Positions 42,716 through 52,222 of a stretch of 64,000 bases of DNA are shown here, one piece after another. Position 1 is the first letter of the stretch, and each line of letters opens with the position of its first letter. The notes beneath the pieces are model-generated. The model did not search any database, had not been told where the DNA came from, and saw only the letters and a list, made by a program, of their open reading frames with translations. The position numbers and the translations under genes were made by a program. Source of the stretch: Perlabentimonas gracilis (GTDB taxonomy: Bacteria > Bacteroidota > Bacteroidia > Bacteroidales > Tenuifilaceae); assembly GCF_011174675.1 (NCBI RefSeq), contig NZ_JAANIG010000015.1, positions 25,520 to 89,519 of the forward strand, read 5' to 3'.

Positions 42716-43186
42716 TTATGGCTGATTTTGCCTAGGGGTTAACCCCCACAAGATGTTAATGATTTTCCATTCGCCATCAACCTTGGCTAGCTGGCAATAG
42801 TCGAAAAATCCGTACTTTGAAACCACCGTTTTGGCCAAAGCGAAGTCGCCACAAATGTCATAAATTGTTACCTCACAGGTTATCTCCTTATCTGGTTCCA
42901 AATCGGGCATTCTTACGCCATGCTTTGTGGTACGGGCAAATGCTTGGAATGAGGAGTAGCTCATATCGGTGGTGTATGAGTTACCTTCGCGGTCGCGCAT
43001 AACGGTTCGCTTGGTAAGTTCGGGCGATACTGCATTGGCAATCTTTCCCATATCACCGTCCTTCCACCCCTCGATGTAGTTACGGCATGCGGTTTCAACG
43101 GCTAATGAGTCGGCCTTAGTTTGGGCATAAGTTGCAGTGCAAAAAGTGATGGCAGTTAAAAGAACTGTAAAGGTTAGTGTTTTCAT
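42716..43186 (-). CDS. Secreted NTF2-like / lumazine-binding-like protein
   Basis: 156 residues with signal peptide MKTLTFTVLLTAITFCTATYAQ. The body follows the NTF2/SnoaL cone fold as in PF12893 proteins: VETACRNYIEGWKDGDMGKIANAVSPELTKRTV, then LDIYDICGDFALAKTVV-like strands and QLAKVDGEWKIINILW at the end. Members have diverse small-molecule roles; no catalytic residues can be assigned. It lies 45 bases upstream of the permease gene in the operon. Confidence 0.7.
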   Translation of the reverse strand: MKTLTFTVLLTAITFCTATYAQTKADSLAVETACRNYIEGWKDGDMGKIANAVSPELTKRTVMRDREGNSYTTDMSYSSFQAFARTTKHGVRMPDLEPDKEITCEVTIYDICGDFALAKTVVSKYGFFDYCQLAKVDGEWKIINILWGLTPRQNQP

Positions 43187-43227
43187 AATGCATAAGATTT
43201 AGAAGGTTTTTATTGGTGTGTCTATAC

Positions 43228-43656
43228 TTAAATTTTTATTGAATTAATGTCATTTATGGGTATCCATGTGCTGTTGCTTGTTGTATCAAATCCATTTTTT
43301 AGCTGCATATACAATTCCTGAAAATTACTGATAGATACAAGCACAAGAAATTGCTTGTGCTTGTATCGCTTTTTCTGCTCGGTAGTGAGTAGCAGCTTAT
43401 CGTTGTAACTCTCCACAAGATTTTGCGACTCCTCTTTGGATAGCTTTCCCGAAACGAATACCTGTTGAACCACAGCCTCTCCTCTAAGGACGGTTTTATC
43501 GGACTGCTTTTCGGCAAACACTATGATGTCCCCAATTTGTATATGCTGGCGACTCGGTTTACGGCATAGTCCACAGGTTATAACCATAGTTTTCTGTCCG
43601 CTTCTAAGTTTTTCTATCTCATCGTCGTATTGATTTATATAAACAAGATGGGTCAT
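43228..43656 (-). CDS. ASCH/PUA-like domain protein
   Basis: 142 residues, no export signal. The pattern EIEKLRSGQKTMVITCGLCRKP...IQIGDIIVFAEKQSDKTVLRGEAVVQQVF matches the ASCH fold's start (GxKTxExR...VGDxIxF), a PUA-like RNA-binding beta-barrel. A second half (YKHKQFLVLVSISNFQEL) would complete the barrel. Function is probably RNA- or nucleotide-related. It is odd between secreted hydrolases. It is nine bases after the PDZ-hydrolase gene. Assignment is inferred from pattern only. Confidence 0.5.
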   Translation of the reverse strand: MTHLVYINQYDDEIEKLRSGQKTMVITCGLCRKPSRQHIQIGDIIVFAEKQSDKTVLRGEAVVQQVFVSGKLSKEESQNLVESYNDKLLLTTEQKKRYKHKQFLVLVSISNFQELYMQLKNGFDTTSNSTWIPINDINSIKI

Positions 43657-43665
43657 CTCTTTAAG

Positions 43666-45048
43666 CTAATTTTTTGTTTCCTCAATCCACTCAGCTAGTA
43701 TTTCGATTATTTGCGAGTTGAAATTGTTTTTTATATAATCCCAGTCCATTCGGCTTGTAATAGACTGCTTTTGATCCTCAACCCAAAGGAACGAATGATC
43801 CATATTGGGAACACGAATATATTTGGCCTTCCCAGGGTTATACTCGTTCACCACATCGGCAATAAGCTCATGTTCCCAGGGGTTGAATGCAATAAAATCG
43901 GCCTCGCCCCAGAGCGACAGAACATGGGCTGGGGATTTTGACCAGGCCTCGAACAGCTTGGTATCCTGCAACTGCTGCCAAAACGTGTAATGTCTGCCTA
44001 GAAAAATATCGCTTCCATCGTATCGGAAATTCTTACTTATAAATGCGTTTAACTCTTCATCCTTAAATATTTCGGCTGGCGACTGTTTTTCTACAAGAAA
44101 TCTGTAGTAGAATTTTACGGCTGCATCATGCTGCTGCTCAATACTTAAGTAATCCCAGCCCATATCCTCAACTTGGCTTAAAATTATTTTTTGCATTCGT
44201 GCGTGCTCAATAAAATATTCAAACCAAGGGCGAATAACTGTGCCATATACAGCAATTCCTCTTGGGGCAAAATCTGTTTTCATAAGGGGAGCCTGAACAC
44301 CACCCATGCTATGACCAAAGATGTAAACATTCTCATGGTCGATAAAATCATACTTAGCCAAGGCGTTAAACGAGGCCGAGAATAGATCCACTTCATCGAA
44401 TAGATTGTACTGTGCGCAGCTGCGATTATTTTTCGAATCGCCTACGCCAGCCTTTTCGGTTTTAACTATCACGTATCCCTTCTCAACCATTCCATCGAGA
44501 ATCCTTTTGTAAACATTATCTGGATGCATCCTGTCGATGGAACTGCAATCGTAGCCTGGGATAAGAAATAGGGCAGGAAACTGTCCCTTTCCCACAGGCT
44601 TATGAATAATTGTTCTAATGTATCCCCCATCATGGGGCACCTCATCGTAAATTACCTCGCCAAATGGAGAGGTTTCGTGGGGTAGGGGTAGGAGGTTTCC
44701 GACCCTTTGAATGGGCTTGCCATTGCGTATGGTGGTTACTCTAACCTTGTCGCCAGCCCTGTAGCGGCCAATTCGAGCTATCAGCTCATTGGGTGAATTG
44801 ACCTCCACATCTTCAACGGCCAAAATGAGATCGTTAGCTTCTAGGCCCATGGCTTTTGCACTGCTGCCATCAACTACCGACTCAACTAGTACCCCTTTAG
44901 CGTGTTTCATATTATGCTTTCCAGCGGTAAAGCTATCCACCTCCTTTAGCTGTGTACCAAGGAATGCCCTGCGCTGGAGTTGACCATTAACATTATTTGC
45001 AGAGCAAACAATAAATATAATTCCGAGTAGGAGAGTTAATTTTTTCAT
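43666..45048 (-). CDS. Secreted PDZ-alpha/beta hydrolase fusion
   Basis: 460 residues from the ATG at 45048 (MKKLTLLLGIIFIVCSANNVNGQ); an ATG at 45057 adds three. A PDZ domain (about 27-115: FLGTQLKEVDS, GVLVESVVDGSSAKAMGLEANDLILAVEDVEV) precedes an alpha/beta hydrolase (about 130-455). PALFLIPGYDCSSID holds the oxyanion loop, Ser247 sits in IFGHSMGGVQAP, the acid is probably Asp in SLWGEADFIAF, and His lies in VPNMDHSFLWV. The PDZ part may hold a peptide or partner while the hydrolase cleaves an ester or amide. It is 30-40 bases behind the P1 peptidase. Confidence 0.85.
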   Translation of the reverse strand: MKKLTLLLGIIFIVCSANNVNGQLQRRAFLGTQLKEVDSFTAGKHNMKHAKGVLVESVVDGSSAKAMGLEANDLILAVEDVEVNSPNELIARIGRYRAGDKVRVTTIRNGKPIQRVGNLLPLPHETSPFGEVIYDEVPHDGGYIRTIIHKPVGKGQFPALFLIPGYDCSSIDRMHPDNVYKRILDGMVEKGYVIVKTEKAGVGDSKNNRSCAQYNLFDEVDLFSASFNALAKYDFIDHENVYIFGHSMGGVQAPLMKTDFAPRGIAVYGTVIRPWFEYFIEHARMQKIILSQVEDMGWDYLSIEQQHDAAVKFYYRFLVEKQSPAEIFKDEELNAFISKNFRYDGSDIFLGRHYTFWQQLQDTKLFEAWSKSPAHVLSLWGEADFIAFNPWEHELIADVVNEYNPGKAKYIRVPNMDHSFLWVEDQKQSITSRMDWDYIKNNFNSQIIEILAEWIEETKN

Positions 45049-45087
45049 ATTTTCCATAGTTAGATTTAATACTTGCTAATTTTTTCC

Positions 45088-46248
45088 TTATTTGACTTTT
45101 TCTAAAAAATCTGAATAGTTTTTAAATATCTGTTTTACTTTTCTATGTGGTATGCTGTAAAAGGTATTCCCATTTATTCCTTCCATATCCTCGGCTGCAA
45201 TAAGTGCATTAATTATCGCCTCTTCGGTAGCTTCAACGGTAGCATTAAAAACTCGATTTAATGGTCTGTCATCTAACGCTTTTAATTCAACAACTCCATT
45301 GGTAATGGTAGGTTCATGGGTGGAGAATGCTAAGAATATATCGCCCGAGCCCGTGCTACCTATTGTGCCAGTTCTGGCAACTCCAAGGGTTACCCTTTTG
45401 GCCACCATGTTAAGCTGCAAGGGGGTAAGTGGGGCATCGGTTCCCACAATGGCAATTATAGACCCATCCTGATTAACGCTGGGGAGTAAGGTGTCGGAGA
45501 GCAATTTGCCAATGGGTATACCACGAATTGATAAGTGTCTTCGATACCCAAAGTTTGCCTGAACTATGATCCCAACCGTGTACTCCTTACCTCCAATGGT
45601 TATTATTCTTGAGGCAGTGCCTGTTCCCCCTTTAAACGAGTAGCATACCATTCCGGTGCCACCACCAACATTGCCCTCCTCAATTAAACCTGTTTTGGCA
45701 CTCTCAATCGCCTTAAAAACATCCTCCTTTTTAATATGGAATCCGTTGATATCGTTCAGCCCTCCATCAAAGGTTTCGCCCACTATGGGCAATCCAAATC
45801 TAAAATCGTGATGATCGGTTAGTGAGAAATTCTTGAAGCACCACTCGCCAATGGCATCGCGGGTTACTCCAACGCTATAGGTATTGGTAATGCCAATAGG
45901 GCCCTTGCTCTTTCCAAAATCGTAAATGTAGGGTAGGCCGGTAACCTCTCCATTTCCATTGAATATGAAGTAACCAATAGGGTATTCTTTATCCAGCTTT
46001 CCTTTGGGTAGCACCACCGTAACCCCAGTTCTTACTGGCCCTTGTCCTACAATAAGCTTACCCGAACCCGTAATTTTGGTTTGGTAACCAACCTCTACCC
46101 CGGGTACATCCGTTATTGCATTGAATTGTCCTGTTCGCCCATCGAAGGGGATCCCAAGATCCCTAGCCCGAAGGTTTTGGCTTTTTTGTGAATAAATAGG
46201 ATGGGATGCGACTAAGCTGATAAATATTAGAAGTTTATATGTTTTCAT
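45088..46248 (-). CDS. P1-family (S58, DmpA/BapA-like) aminopeptidase, exported
   Basis: 386 residues with signal MKTYKLLIFISLVASHPIYSQ. The S58 fold is evident from NLRARDLGIPFDGRTGQFNAITDVPGVEVG, GPIGITNTYSVGVTRDAIGEW and NVGGGTGMVCYSFKGGTGTASRI. The self-cleavage site should be Gly262-Ser263 in QDGSIIAIVGTDAPL, Ser263 becoming the N-terminal nucleophile. Known relatives hydrolyse N-terminal D- or beta-amino acids. It heads an operon of five genes that ends in an ABC permease. A pair of enhancer-type palindromes lies 122-157 bases upstream of its start. Confidence 0.9.
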   Translation of the reverse strand: MKTYKLLIFISLVASHPIYSQKSQNLRARDLGIPFDGRTGQFNAITDVPGVEVGYQTKITGSGKLIVGQGPVRTGVTVVLPKGKLDKEYPIGYFIFNGNGEVTGLPYIYDFGKSKGPIGITNTYSVGVTRDAIGEWCFKNFSLTDHHDFRFGLPIVGETFDGGLNDINGFHIKKEDVFKAIESAKTGLIEEGNVGGGTGMVCYSFKGGTGTASRIITIGGKEYTVGIIVQANFGYRRHLSIRGIPIGKLLSDTLLPSVNQDGSIIAIVGTDAPLTPLQLNMVAKRVTLGVARTGTIGSTGSGDIFLAFSTHEPTITNGVVELKALDDRPLNRVFNATVEATEEAIINALIAAEDMEGINGNTFYSIPHRKVKQIFKNYSDFLEKVK

Positions 46249-46277
46249 AATATTTTTTTAAATTTCCTTAACTTAAT

Positions 46278-46293
46278 TTCAAAATTCAAACCA
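46278..46293 (-). promoter_or_regulatory. Weak sigma-54-like promoter upstream of the P1 peptidase operon
   Basis: On the - strand: TGGTTTGAATTTTGAA. Spacing of TGG to TTGA is right, but the -12 box has GA, not GC, and the -24 box is TGGTTT. It is the only GG-N10-G match between the paired sites and the gene. Confidence 0.25.
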
Positions 46294-46369
46294 TACGATG
46301 TATGAGGCACATAGTCAATGTGTTGTAGTGATTGTTTTTTTTATTTTAATTCACTATATGATAAGGTGG

Positions 46370-46405
46370 TGTTCACATTGGTACAACTTTGTTCGCAAAC
46401 GGACG
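46370..46405 (-). promoter_or_regulatory. Enhancer-type palindrome pair 4
   Basis: TGTTCACATTGGTACA (46370-46385) and TGTTCGCAAACGGACG (46390-46405), 20 bases apart, both close to TGTNCG-N4-CGNACA. They precede the P1 peptidase operon on the - strand. Confidence 0.55.
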
Positions 46406-46455
46406 ATACATTTTCCTCTACAGGAAGTTGGTTAGGTGCTTGGGGTTATATAATA

Positions 46456-46486
46456 ATGGGACGTCAAAAATATATTGACGTCCCAT
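46456..46486 (-). terminator. Strong hairpin after the SusC1/SusD1 operon
   Basis: Perfect 12-bp stem ATGGGACGTCAA / TTGACGTCCCAT with a 7-base A/T loop, 95 bases after the stop of the last gene. No long T-run follows on the - strand (ATTATTATATAAC), so it could be a terminator or an mRNA-stabilising structure. Confidence 0.5.
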
Positions 46487-46580
46487 ATTAGATACTTTGC
46501 TTGGGAGATGTTAGTTTACTTAATTATTCCCCAAGGGATGATCAGAACTAGTTTATTAATCCTGATGAAGTCAAATGAAA

Positions 46581-47450
46581 CTATTTTTTTGTCCATGTAA
46601 TAGTTGGGAAAAGTGCATCCCATCCTCCAGTAGCATCGACTACATACATACCAAGTTCCTCAAACGTGATTGTGTTGCCATCGTCCGAAACCGTGGCGAT
46701 AATACTACCGCTATCAACAACACTACCTTCAGCAGTTAGACCGTTCAGAAATATTTGATGACCCTGATACTTATATGCACAGGATTGCCCTATACTAAAT
46801 GATAGTTCACTTTTGGCCTCATTGACTATGGCGTAGAATCTAGTGTCGACGTTCGGGTATGAGAAGCCCCAATGAGGAAAACCATATACTATATCAGTCA
46901 CCCATAGCACTGATACGTCATCTTCGTCTTTAGCTAGGGTTACAGTCCATTCTGCATCACCAAAATAAGCTGAGGTGGCTGTAGCATTCCACTCTCCAAA
47001 GAATCCTGAAAGAGGGTGATCTAAATCCAGAATATTAACTGTGCATAAATTCTCTAAGCTTGGCTTAACCTCACCGTCTTCACTTAGTTTTATCTGAAAC
47101 CTAAGATCGCCAGTAAACACATCAGGAATATTTACGATACTTATCTCAACATACTGTGTTCGGTTTTGAGCATCGAAAGAAAGGGTGGCTGTTTCGTTCA
47201 TCAGGGTGAAATTCTCTCCCAATTTTGCAGTCCCTTCAATTATTTCGAAATCAACAGTGGATATAAGCCCCTTAACAGAGGCCAATGTAACGGGTATTTT
47301 TAAAGTACCAGCATTTTCAGATATTGATAATACGGCGTTGTCGAATGCAACAAAGGCATCCTTATCATCGAACTCGGGTATCTTATTTATATCACAAGAG
47401 GTGAATAATACCAAGAGCGATATTGTCAGTAAACTTAAAATCTTTCTCAT
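46581..47450 (-). CDS. Surface lipoprotein with Calx-beta-like domain, SusC/D-associated
   Basis: 289 residues; lipobox LFTSC, Cys19. Residues ~28-145 form a Calx-beta-like sandwich (FVAFDNAVLSISENAGTLKIPVTLAS, FTLMNETATLSFDAQNRTQYVEISIVNI). The second half (about 150-289) is an unrecognised beta-rich domain that may bind ligand (GEWNATATSAYFGDAEWTVTLAKDEDDVS). It is the third gene of the SusC1-SusD1 transcript, the position where SusE/F-like binding lipoproteins stand. The ligand is unknown. Confidence 0.75.
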   Translation of the reverse strand: MRKILSLLTISLLVLFTSCDINKIPEFDDKDAFVAFDNAVLSISENAGTLKIPVTLASVKGLISTVDFEIIEGTAKLGENFTLMNETATLSFDAQNRTQYVEISIVNIPDVFTGDLRFQIKLSEDGEVKPSLENLCTVNILDLDHPLSGFFGEWNATATSAYFGDAEWTVTLAKDEDDVSVLWVTDIVYGFPHWGFSYPNVDTRFYAIVNEAKSELSFSIGQSCAYKYQGHQIFLNGLTAEGSVVDSGSIIATVSDDGNTITFEELGMYVVDATGGWDALFPTITWTKK

Positions 47451-47469
47451 AGTTTAAAATCTTTTTTGA

Positions 47470-48915
47470 TTAATAACCATCGTTTTGTATCAGGTTCTCG
47501 TTTACATCCAGCTCACGCTTTGGAATTGGCAGCGCCCACCTGTTATCGTCTGAGGCTATGCTAACCAATGAGCCATCGCTCTTTGTCCGGCTCAAAGCAC
47601 GATTTGTGCGGGCATAGTCGAACCAGATATGACCCTCGAAAGCTAACTCCTTGCGTCTCTCTTGGAATACTATATCGGCACCGGCTGAGGAAAGTGCTGA
47701 TGCTCCACGATTCTGCCTTATGATGTTAAGGTCTGCTAATGCTGTTGCGCCAGCAATTGAGGCACCGTTTATCAAGGCCTCCGCCCTGTTGAGGTACATT
47801 TCGGAAAGACGAATAACGATAACGTTATTAGCATCAGGAGTACTCAAGGCATCGCCATCGCCCTTACCGATATATTTTGTTGTCCAAAAGGAACCTGAGA
47901 CATTATTCTCGTCAGTTCTAAATAGACTTCCTCTTACATCGTCATCATCATATAAAGATATTAGTTCTGGGTGTGCAGCACAGTCGGCATAACCTTTAGG
48001 GTTGGTCATATGCGATGGGCCTTCCCACCATGCGTCAAATTCGTTTGACTTTTTGCTGTACACCTCAAAGATAACCTCACCGCCAGAACCAGCAACTTCC
48101 TTGCCCCAAACTCCTGGGAGTTCATCGGCAGTCCAAAGGTTGTAATTGGGGTTGTTAATAACCTTGGTAGCATAGTCAGCTGCTAGCTGCCATTGTTGGC
48201 TATAAAGGTACACTCGGCTAAGTAGTGCTTGAATGGCAGGTAGGGTTGCTACTGCTTTGGAATCAGTAACTCCGCCCCTTACGTATTCTGGATCCATACT
48301 TTTTTCAGCCTCAAGTAGGTCTTTAATAATTTGCTCGTATACCTCCGCAACGGTGTTTCTTAAGGGTTGCTCAGATGCCGTTTCATCAGTGTAAAGGATA
48401 ATTGGTACACCAAGACCGTTGGGGTTCTTCGAGTATGGAAGTGCATATAGGCGAACCAAATCGAAATGAGATAGCGCCCTTAAGAATAGGGCCTCAGCTT
48501 TCAAATTGTCTAAATCCTGTTTGGTTACGTCTACTACATCCTTACCCTCTAAATTGTTCAAAACGTTGTTCGCCATTGAAATTACATAGTACGCCCAACC
48601 CCATAGCCCTGATGTAGTTGTGGCGTTATAAGCCAGATCATGGGGAACCGTCATACGGTTTGAGTTAAAATCAGTATTACTGGGGATGATTGCATTCCCT
48701 GCTCGCATTTCTGCATTTAGTACAAAGAATGAACCGTACCAGTTAAGGCTAACAAGAGGAGAGTATGCTCCAGCAATTGTATTGTTTAGTCCATTGTAGG
48801 TTGATAGTGTAATATCGCTGCTCTGGGTTAATAGGGGAGCCTCCTCTAGGAAGTCCTCGCACCCAACAAACCCTATGGTAACGACAAGTGTTAGTATTGC
48901 AAATATTTTTTTCAT
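47470..48915 (-). CDS. SusD/RagB-family substrate-binding lipoprotein 1
   Basis: 481 residues; lipobox GFVGC, Cys19, followed by EDFLEEAPLLTQSS as usual for SusD. N-terminal SusD-like_3 helices (TPR-like scaffold, VYEQIIKDLLEAEKSM) and the C-terminal SusD domain (RLSEMYLNRAEALINGAS, LNIIRQNRGASAL, RRKELAFEGHIWFDYART, and the terminal ALPIPKRELDVNENLIQNDGY) are all present. It forms the lid of the neighbouring SusC barrel and captures ligand on the cell surface. No glycoside hydrolase adjoins, so a peptide or other ligand is as likely as a glycan. Confidence 0.95.
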   Translation of the reverse strand: MKKIFAILTLVVTIGFVGCEDFLEEAPLLTQSSDITLSTYNGLNNTIAGAYSPLVSLNWYGSFFVLNAEMRAGNAIIPSNTDFNSNRMTVPHDLAYNATTTSGLWGWAYYVISMANNVLNNLEGKDVVDVTKQDLDNLKAEALFLRALSHFDLVRLYALPYSKNPNGLGVPIILYTDETASEQPLRNTVAEVYEQIIKDLLEAEKSMDPEYVRGGVTDSKAVATLPAIQALLSRVYLYSQQWQLAADYATKVINNPNYNLWTADELPGVWGKEVAGSGGEVIFEVYSKKSNEFDAWWEGPSHMTNPKGYADCAAHPELISLYDDDDVRGSLFRTDENNVSGSFWTTKYIGKGDGDALSTPDANNVIVIRLSEMYLNRAEALINGASIAGATALADLNIIRQNRGASALSSAGADIVFQERRKELAFEGHIWFDYARTNRALSRTKSDGSLVSIASDDNRWALPIPKRELDVNENLIQNDGY

Positions 48916-48935
48916 ATCTGTAGTGTTTTATGCAT

Positions 48936-51935
48936 TTAGAATGATAATTCGATACCTCCGATAAATGATTTGGTCATAGGATAAATGCCAAAACCCATTC
49001 CGTCTACTCCACGCTCGGGATCCCAGAAGTTCACATCATGGAAGGTATATAGGTTCATAGCGCTAACATAAACTTTCATACCTCCAAGTTTCATCTGGCT
49101 AGTAAGGTTTTGGGGTAGCGTGTACGATAGCGACAGGTCTTTGATGCGGACGTAGCTACCATCCTCTAGCCAACGTGTATTTGCTGTATTGTAGGAGTTA
49201 GTAGACTGACCAGCAATAGGCTTTGGATTTACCCCAGTGTCACCGGGCTGCTTCCAGTAGTTAAGGGCACTTTTTGCTTGGTTCATCGACATATAGTTTC
49301 CGTCGGCATGAGTAAAACGGTTTTCGATAATTAGCACCTTATTACCCTGTTTGAATTCCAAGAATGCACCAAGACTAAGACCCTTCCAACTTACTGAGGT
49401 GTTAATGCCTCCAATAAACTTAGGCTCTGGGCTTCCGGCGTAAATCCATGCTGCTTTATTGAAATCGCTGGTTAGTTGGCCATCCTCAGCCCGCCATAAT
49501 GCTTGACCTGTTGATGGGTTTACTCCGTAATAATCTTTTAAATAGAAGGTATACATACTCATACCCACTTTATGCTTTAGCCTAGGGTCAGTTTCATTGT
49601 CAACTGGTCGAACATAGGTCATTTCATCTGTATCACCAAGATCTAGCAGCTCGGTGCGGTTATAGGCAACGTTGAATCCAGCAGACCAAACGATATTGTT
49701 GGTTTTTAGGATTTGTCCGTCCATTTGAAATTCTATACCTTGATTTAGTAGAGAGCCGATGTTCATAAAGTTTGTAGAGAAACCAGAAGTTTGGTGTACC
49801 TGCTTACTAAGAAGCATATCCTCGGTAATCCTATTATAGGCATCAATGCTACCATTTAGTTTACCATCAAAGAGTCCAAAATCAAGCCCCACGTTGAAGG
49901 TTGAGTTCTTTTCCCATGATAGATTATTGTTGGTGGGAGAGCTTGGACGCATACCCACTCCACCATTATAAGCAGTAGAGGCGTAAACCCCATAGGCTTG
50001 ATAGGCATTAATATTGTCGTTTCCATTGATACCGAAGCTTGCACGGAATTTTAGCAAGTTAAGTAAGGTTACATCCTTCATGAAGTCCTCGTTATGGATG
50101 TTCCATGATCCTCCTAAAGACCAGAATAACCCCCAGCGGTTGTCAGCACCAAAAAGTGAGCTACCGTCATAGCGCATTGATGCCTGTAGGTAGTATTTTG
50201 AGGCGTAGTTGTAGTCTAATATTCCAAAGAACGACATCAGTGTTCTGGCATTGTACAAATAGTTGCCCTCATCGCCCTCAGCGGTTGAGGTGTTAGGGTA
50301 AGGGATTAGCACATCAACATCAGGGGAGTAGATATAGTATGCATTGTATGTTCGGCGCATGGCCTCCTGTCCCGCTAGTGCCCTTAAAGAGTGCACCTCG
50401 TTTAGAATCTTGCTATAGGTAATGGTGTTTGATGTAGTCAACTGAATATACTTCAAGGATGAGGACTGAAGTGTACCTGTAGTCCCGCCGTAATCGGGTG
50501 CCCAGTACCTACGACCCTCGCCAAATGTACCCTCACCAGCATTGTTAGACTTTATCTCTAGGCCATCTATTGGTTTCCATGATAGGAAGTATGAGCCCTG
50601 AAAGCGATATTGTTTCTCAAACTGATCATCGTATTCTGCTGTGAACCTGGGGTTACTATAGGAGTTTTCTGGAATGTTTAACGAATGTGTACCATCTTCA
50701 TTATAAGCAGGAGTCCAGGGTTGGATGGTCATACCAGCGAAGGCAGGGTTTGCATAGTATAAAAGTTGCATTGCCACGTCGTTCGTTTCGGTATAGCCAA
50801 TGTTCATCCGGGCACCTACTTCTAACTTATCCGTTAGTTTATAGTCAGTGTTTACCCGAGCATTGAACTTCTGGAAATCAACGCCGTAGTATACACCTTC
50901 GTTTTTATGGTAAGAAAGCGAGGTGTAAAATTTGCTTTTATCCGTACCACCTGCCGCATTGATTTCATACTCTTGCATTTGACCTAAACGGGTGAAGTGA
51001 TCCATCCAATTGGTTAGTTCTCCATCCAGCAATGACATTGGTCGGTAGTATGCACCCGAAGGATCGTCAGGGTTTAACCCTGCATTAATAACTGCATTCC
51101 TTTGGAAAGAGAGCAGCTCCTCACCATTCATAAGACCAAAATTATTGTCATTAGCAAGTTGCGAAACACCAAACTTGGTGCGAGCATTAAATTTCGCTTT
51201 ACCAGAGCTACCGCTTTTGGTGGTAACTAGGATAACGCCGTTGGCCGCACGCGAACCGTAAACCGAGGCAGCTGCCGCATCCTTTAGAACGGTTATCGAC
51301 TCGATATCGTTGGGGTTGATGGCTGCAAGGGCGTTACCGGTATTGGTGAAGTACGATTGGTTTCCGCGCATTACGGGGATACCATCAATAACCCATAGAG
51401 GCTCGCTACCAGCATTAATAGAAGATGTACCACGGATACGGATTTGAGAATCGGCACCTGGCTGGCCAGAAGCTCCAGTAATCTGCACCCCGGCCATTTT
51501 ACCTGTTAGCAACTTATCAACTGAGGATGCTGGGAGTTCTGCAATGGTCTCGTTATTTACGGTTGAGATGGATCCTGTCCTTCCCTCACGCTTAACCGTT
51601 CCGTATGCCACCACAATTACCTCTTCCAGCTGGGTAGCATCCGACTGCAACACAACATCAATAACAGTTCTTCCTCCAATCACAACCCCTTGAGTAAGCA
51701 AGCCAATAAAGCTAAACTCTAGGGTGGTTGCACTCTGTGGCACATCAAGTGAGTACCGGCCGTCAATATCTGTGGCCGTTCCAATAGTAGTGCCCTTTAC
51801 CACAACCGAGGCCCCTATTACGGGTTGCCCATCCTCGGCACTGGTTACCGTTCCTGTAATCTGCACGGTTTGTGCTTGGATATAACTAAATCCAAGTAGC
51901 ACAAATGATGCGATTAGCAAACAAAATTTTCTCAT
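48936..51935 (-). CDS. SusC/RagA-family TonB-linked outer-membrane transporter 1
   Basis: 999 residues with signal peptide MRKFCLLIASFVLLGFSYIQAQ. CarboxypepD_reg-like domain at about 23-110 (ITGTVTSAEDGQPVIGASVVVKGT), TonB-box region before EEVIVVAYGTVKREG, plug domain (about 115-235, LTGKMAGVQITGASGQPGADSQIRIRG; SITVLKDAAAASVYGSRAANGVILVTTK), then a 22-strand barrel ending in GIELSF. No STN domain. It imports the ligand bound by SusD1 with TonB energy. Its 5' coding DNA is almost identical to that of SusC2 over short stretches. Confidence 0.95.
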   Translation of the reverse strand: MRKFCLLIASFVLLGFSYIQAQTVQITGTVTSAEDGQPVIGASVVVKGTTIGTATDIDGRYSLDVPQSATTLEFSFIGLLTQGVVIGGRTVIDVVLQSDATQLEEVIVVAYGTVKREGRTGSISTVNNETIAELPASSVDKLLTGKMAGVQITGASGQPGADSQIRIRGTSSINAGSEPLWVIDGIPVMRGNQSYFTNTGNALAAINPNDIESITVLKDAAAASVYGSRAANGVILVTTKSGSSGKAKFNARTKFGVSQLANDNNFGLMNGEELLSFQRNAVINAGLNPDDPSGAYYRPMSLLDGELTNWMDHFTRLGQMQEYEINAAGGTDKSKFYTSLSYHKNEGVYYGVDFQKFNARVNTDYKLTDKLEVGARMNIGYTETNDVAMQLLYYANPAFAGMTIQPWTPAYNEDGTHSLNIPENSYSNPRFTAEYDDQFEKQYRFQGSYFLSWKPIDGLEIKSNNAGEGTFGEGRRYWAPDYGGTTGTLQSSSLKYIQLTTSNTITYSKILNEVHSLRALAGQEAMRRTYNAYYIYSPDVDVLIPYPNTSTAEGDEGNYLYNARTLMSFFGILDYNYASKYYLQASMRYDGSSLFGADNRWGLFWSLGGSWNIHNEDFMKDVTLLNLLKFRASFGINGNDNINAYQAYGVYASTAYNGGVGMRPSSPTNNNLSWEKNSTFNVGLDFGLFDGKLNGSIDAYNRITEDMLLSKQVHQTSGFSTNFMNIGSLLNQGIEFQMDGQILKTNNIVWSAGFNVAYNRTELLDLGDTDEMTYVRPVDNETDPRLKHKVGMSMYTFYLKDYYGVNPSTGQALWRAEDGQLTSDFNKAAWIYAGSPEPKFIGGINTSVSWKGLSLGAFLEFKQGNKVLIIENRFTHADGNYMSMNQAKSALNYWKQPGDTGVNPKPIAGQSTNSYNTANTRWLEDGSYVRIKDLSLSYTLPQNLTSQMKLGGMKVYVSAMNLYTFHDVNFWDPERGVDGMGFGIYPMTKSFIGGIELSF

Positions 51936-52173
51936 AAAAAAAAGTTTTTGGTTAGTAAATAATTCTCTCTACATTTTAATTTGTATAGAGTGTATAATAC
52001 TCCAAGCCTAATGGAAGATTAAATTCCGACAAATATCAGGGGTTGCTGCAAGTTTTAGAATAGCATAGAATGGGTAATTACAGGTAAGTGCCAACCCTTA
52101 AAGGGGGTGCTTTTACATATTTATTGACGGACTTGAGGCTTCTCTTGTAGTATTTTCTGAATAACAGAAATGA

Positions 52174-52204
52174 AAAGGGGCCAACCTGAATTGTTGGCCC
52201 CTTT
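52174..52204 (-). terminator. Rho-independent terminator of the SusC2/SusD2 operon
   Basis: Perfect 12-bp stem AAAGGGGCCAAC / GTTGGCCCCTTT, loop 7 bases, followed by TTCATTTC on the - strand. It starts 19 bases after the SusD2 stop. Confidence 0.85.
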
Positions 52205-52222
52205 AGAATAGACTAGAAAAGA

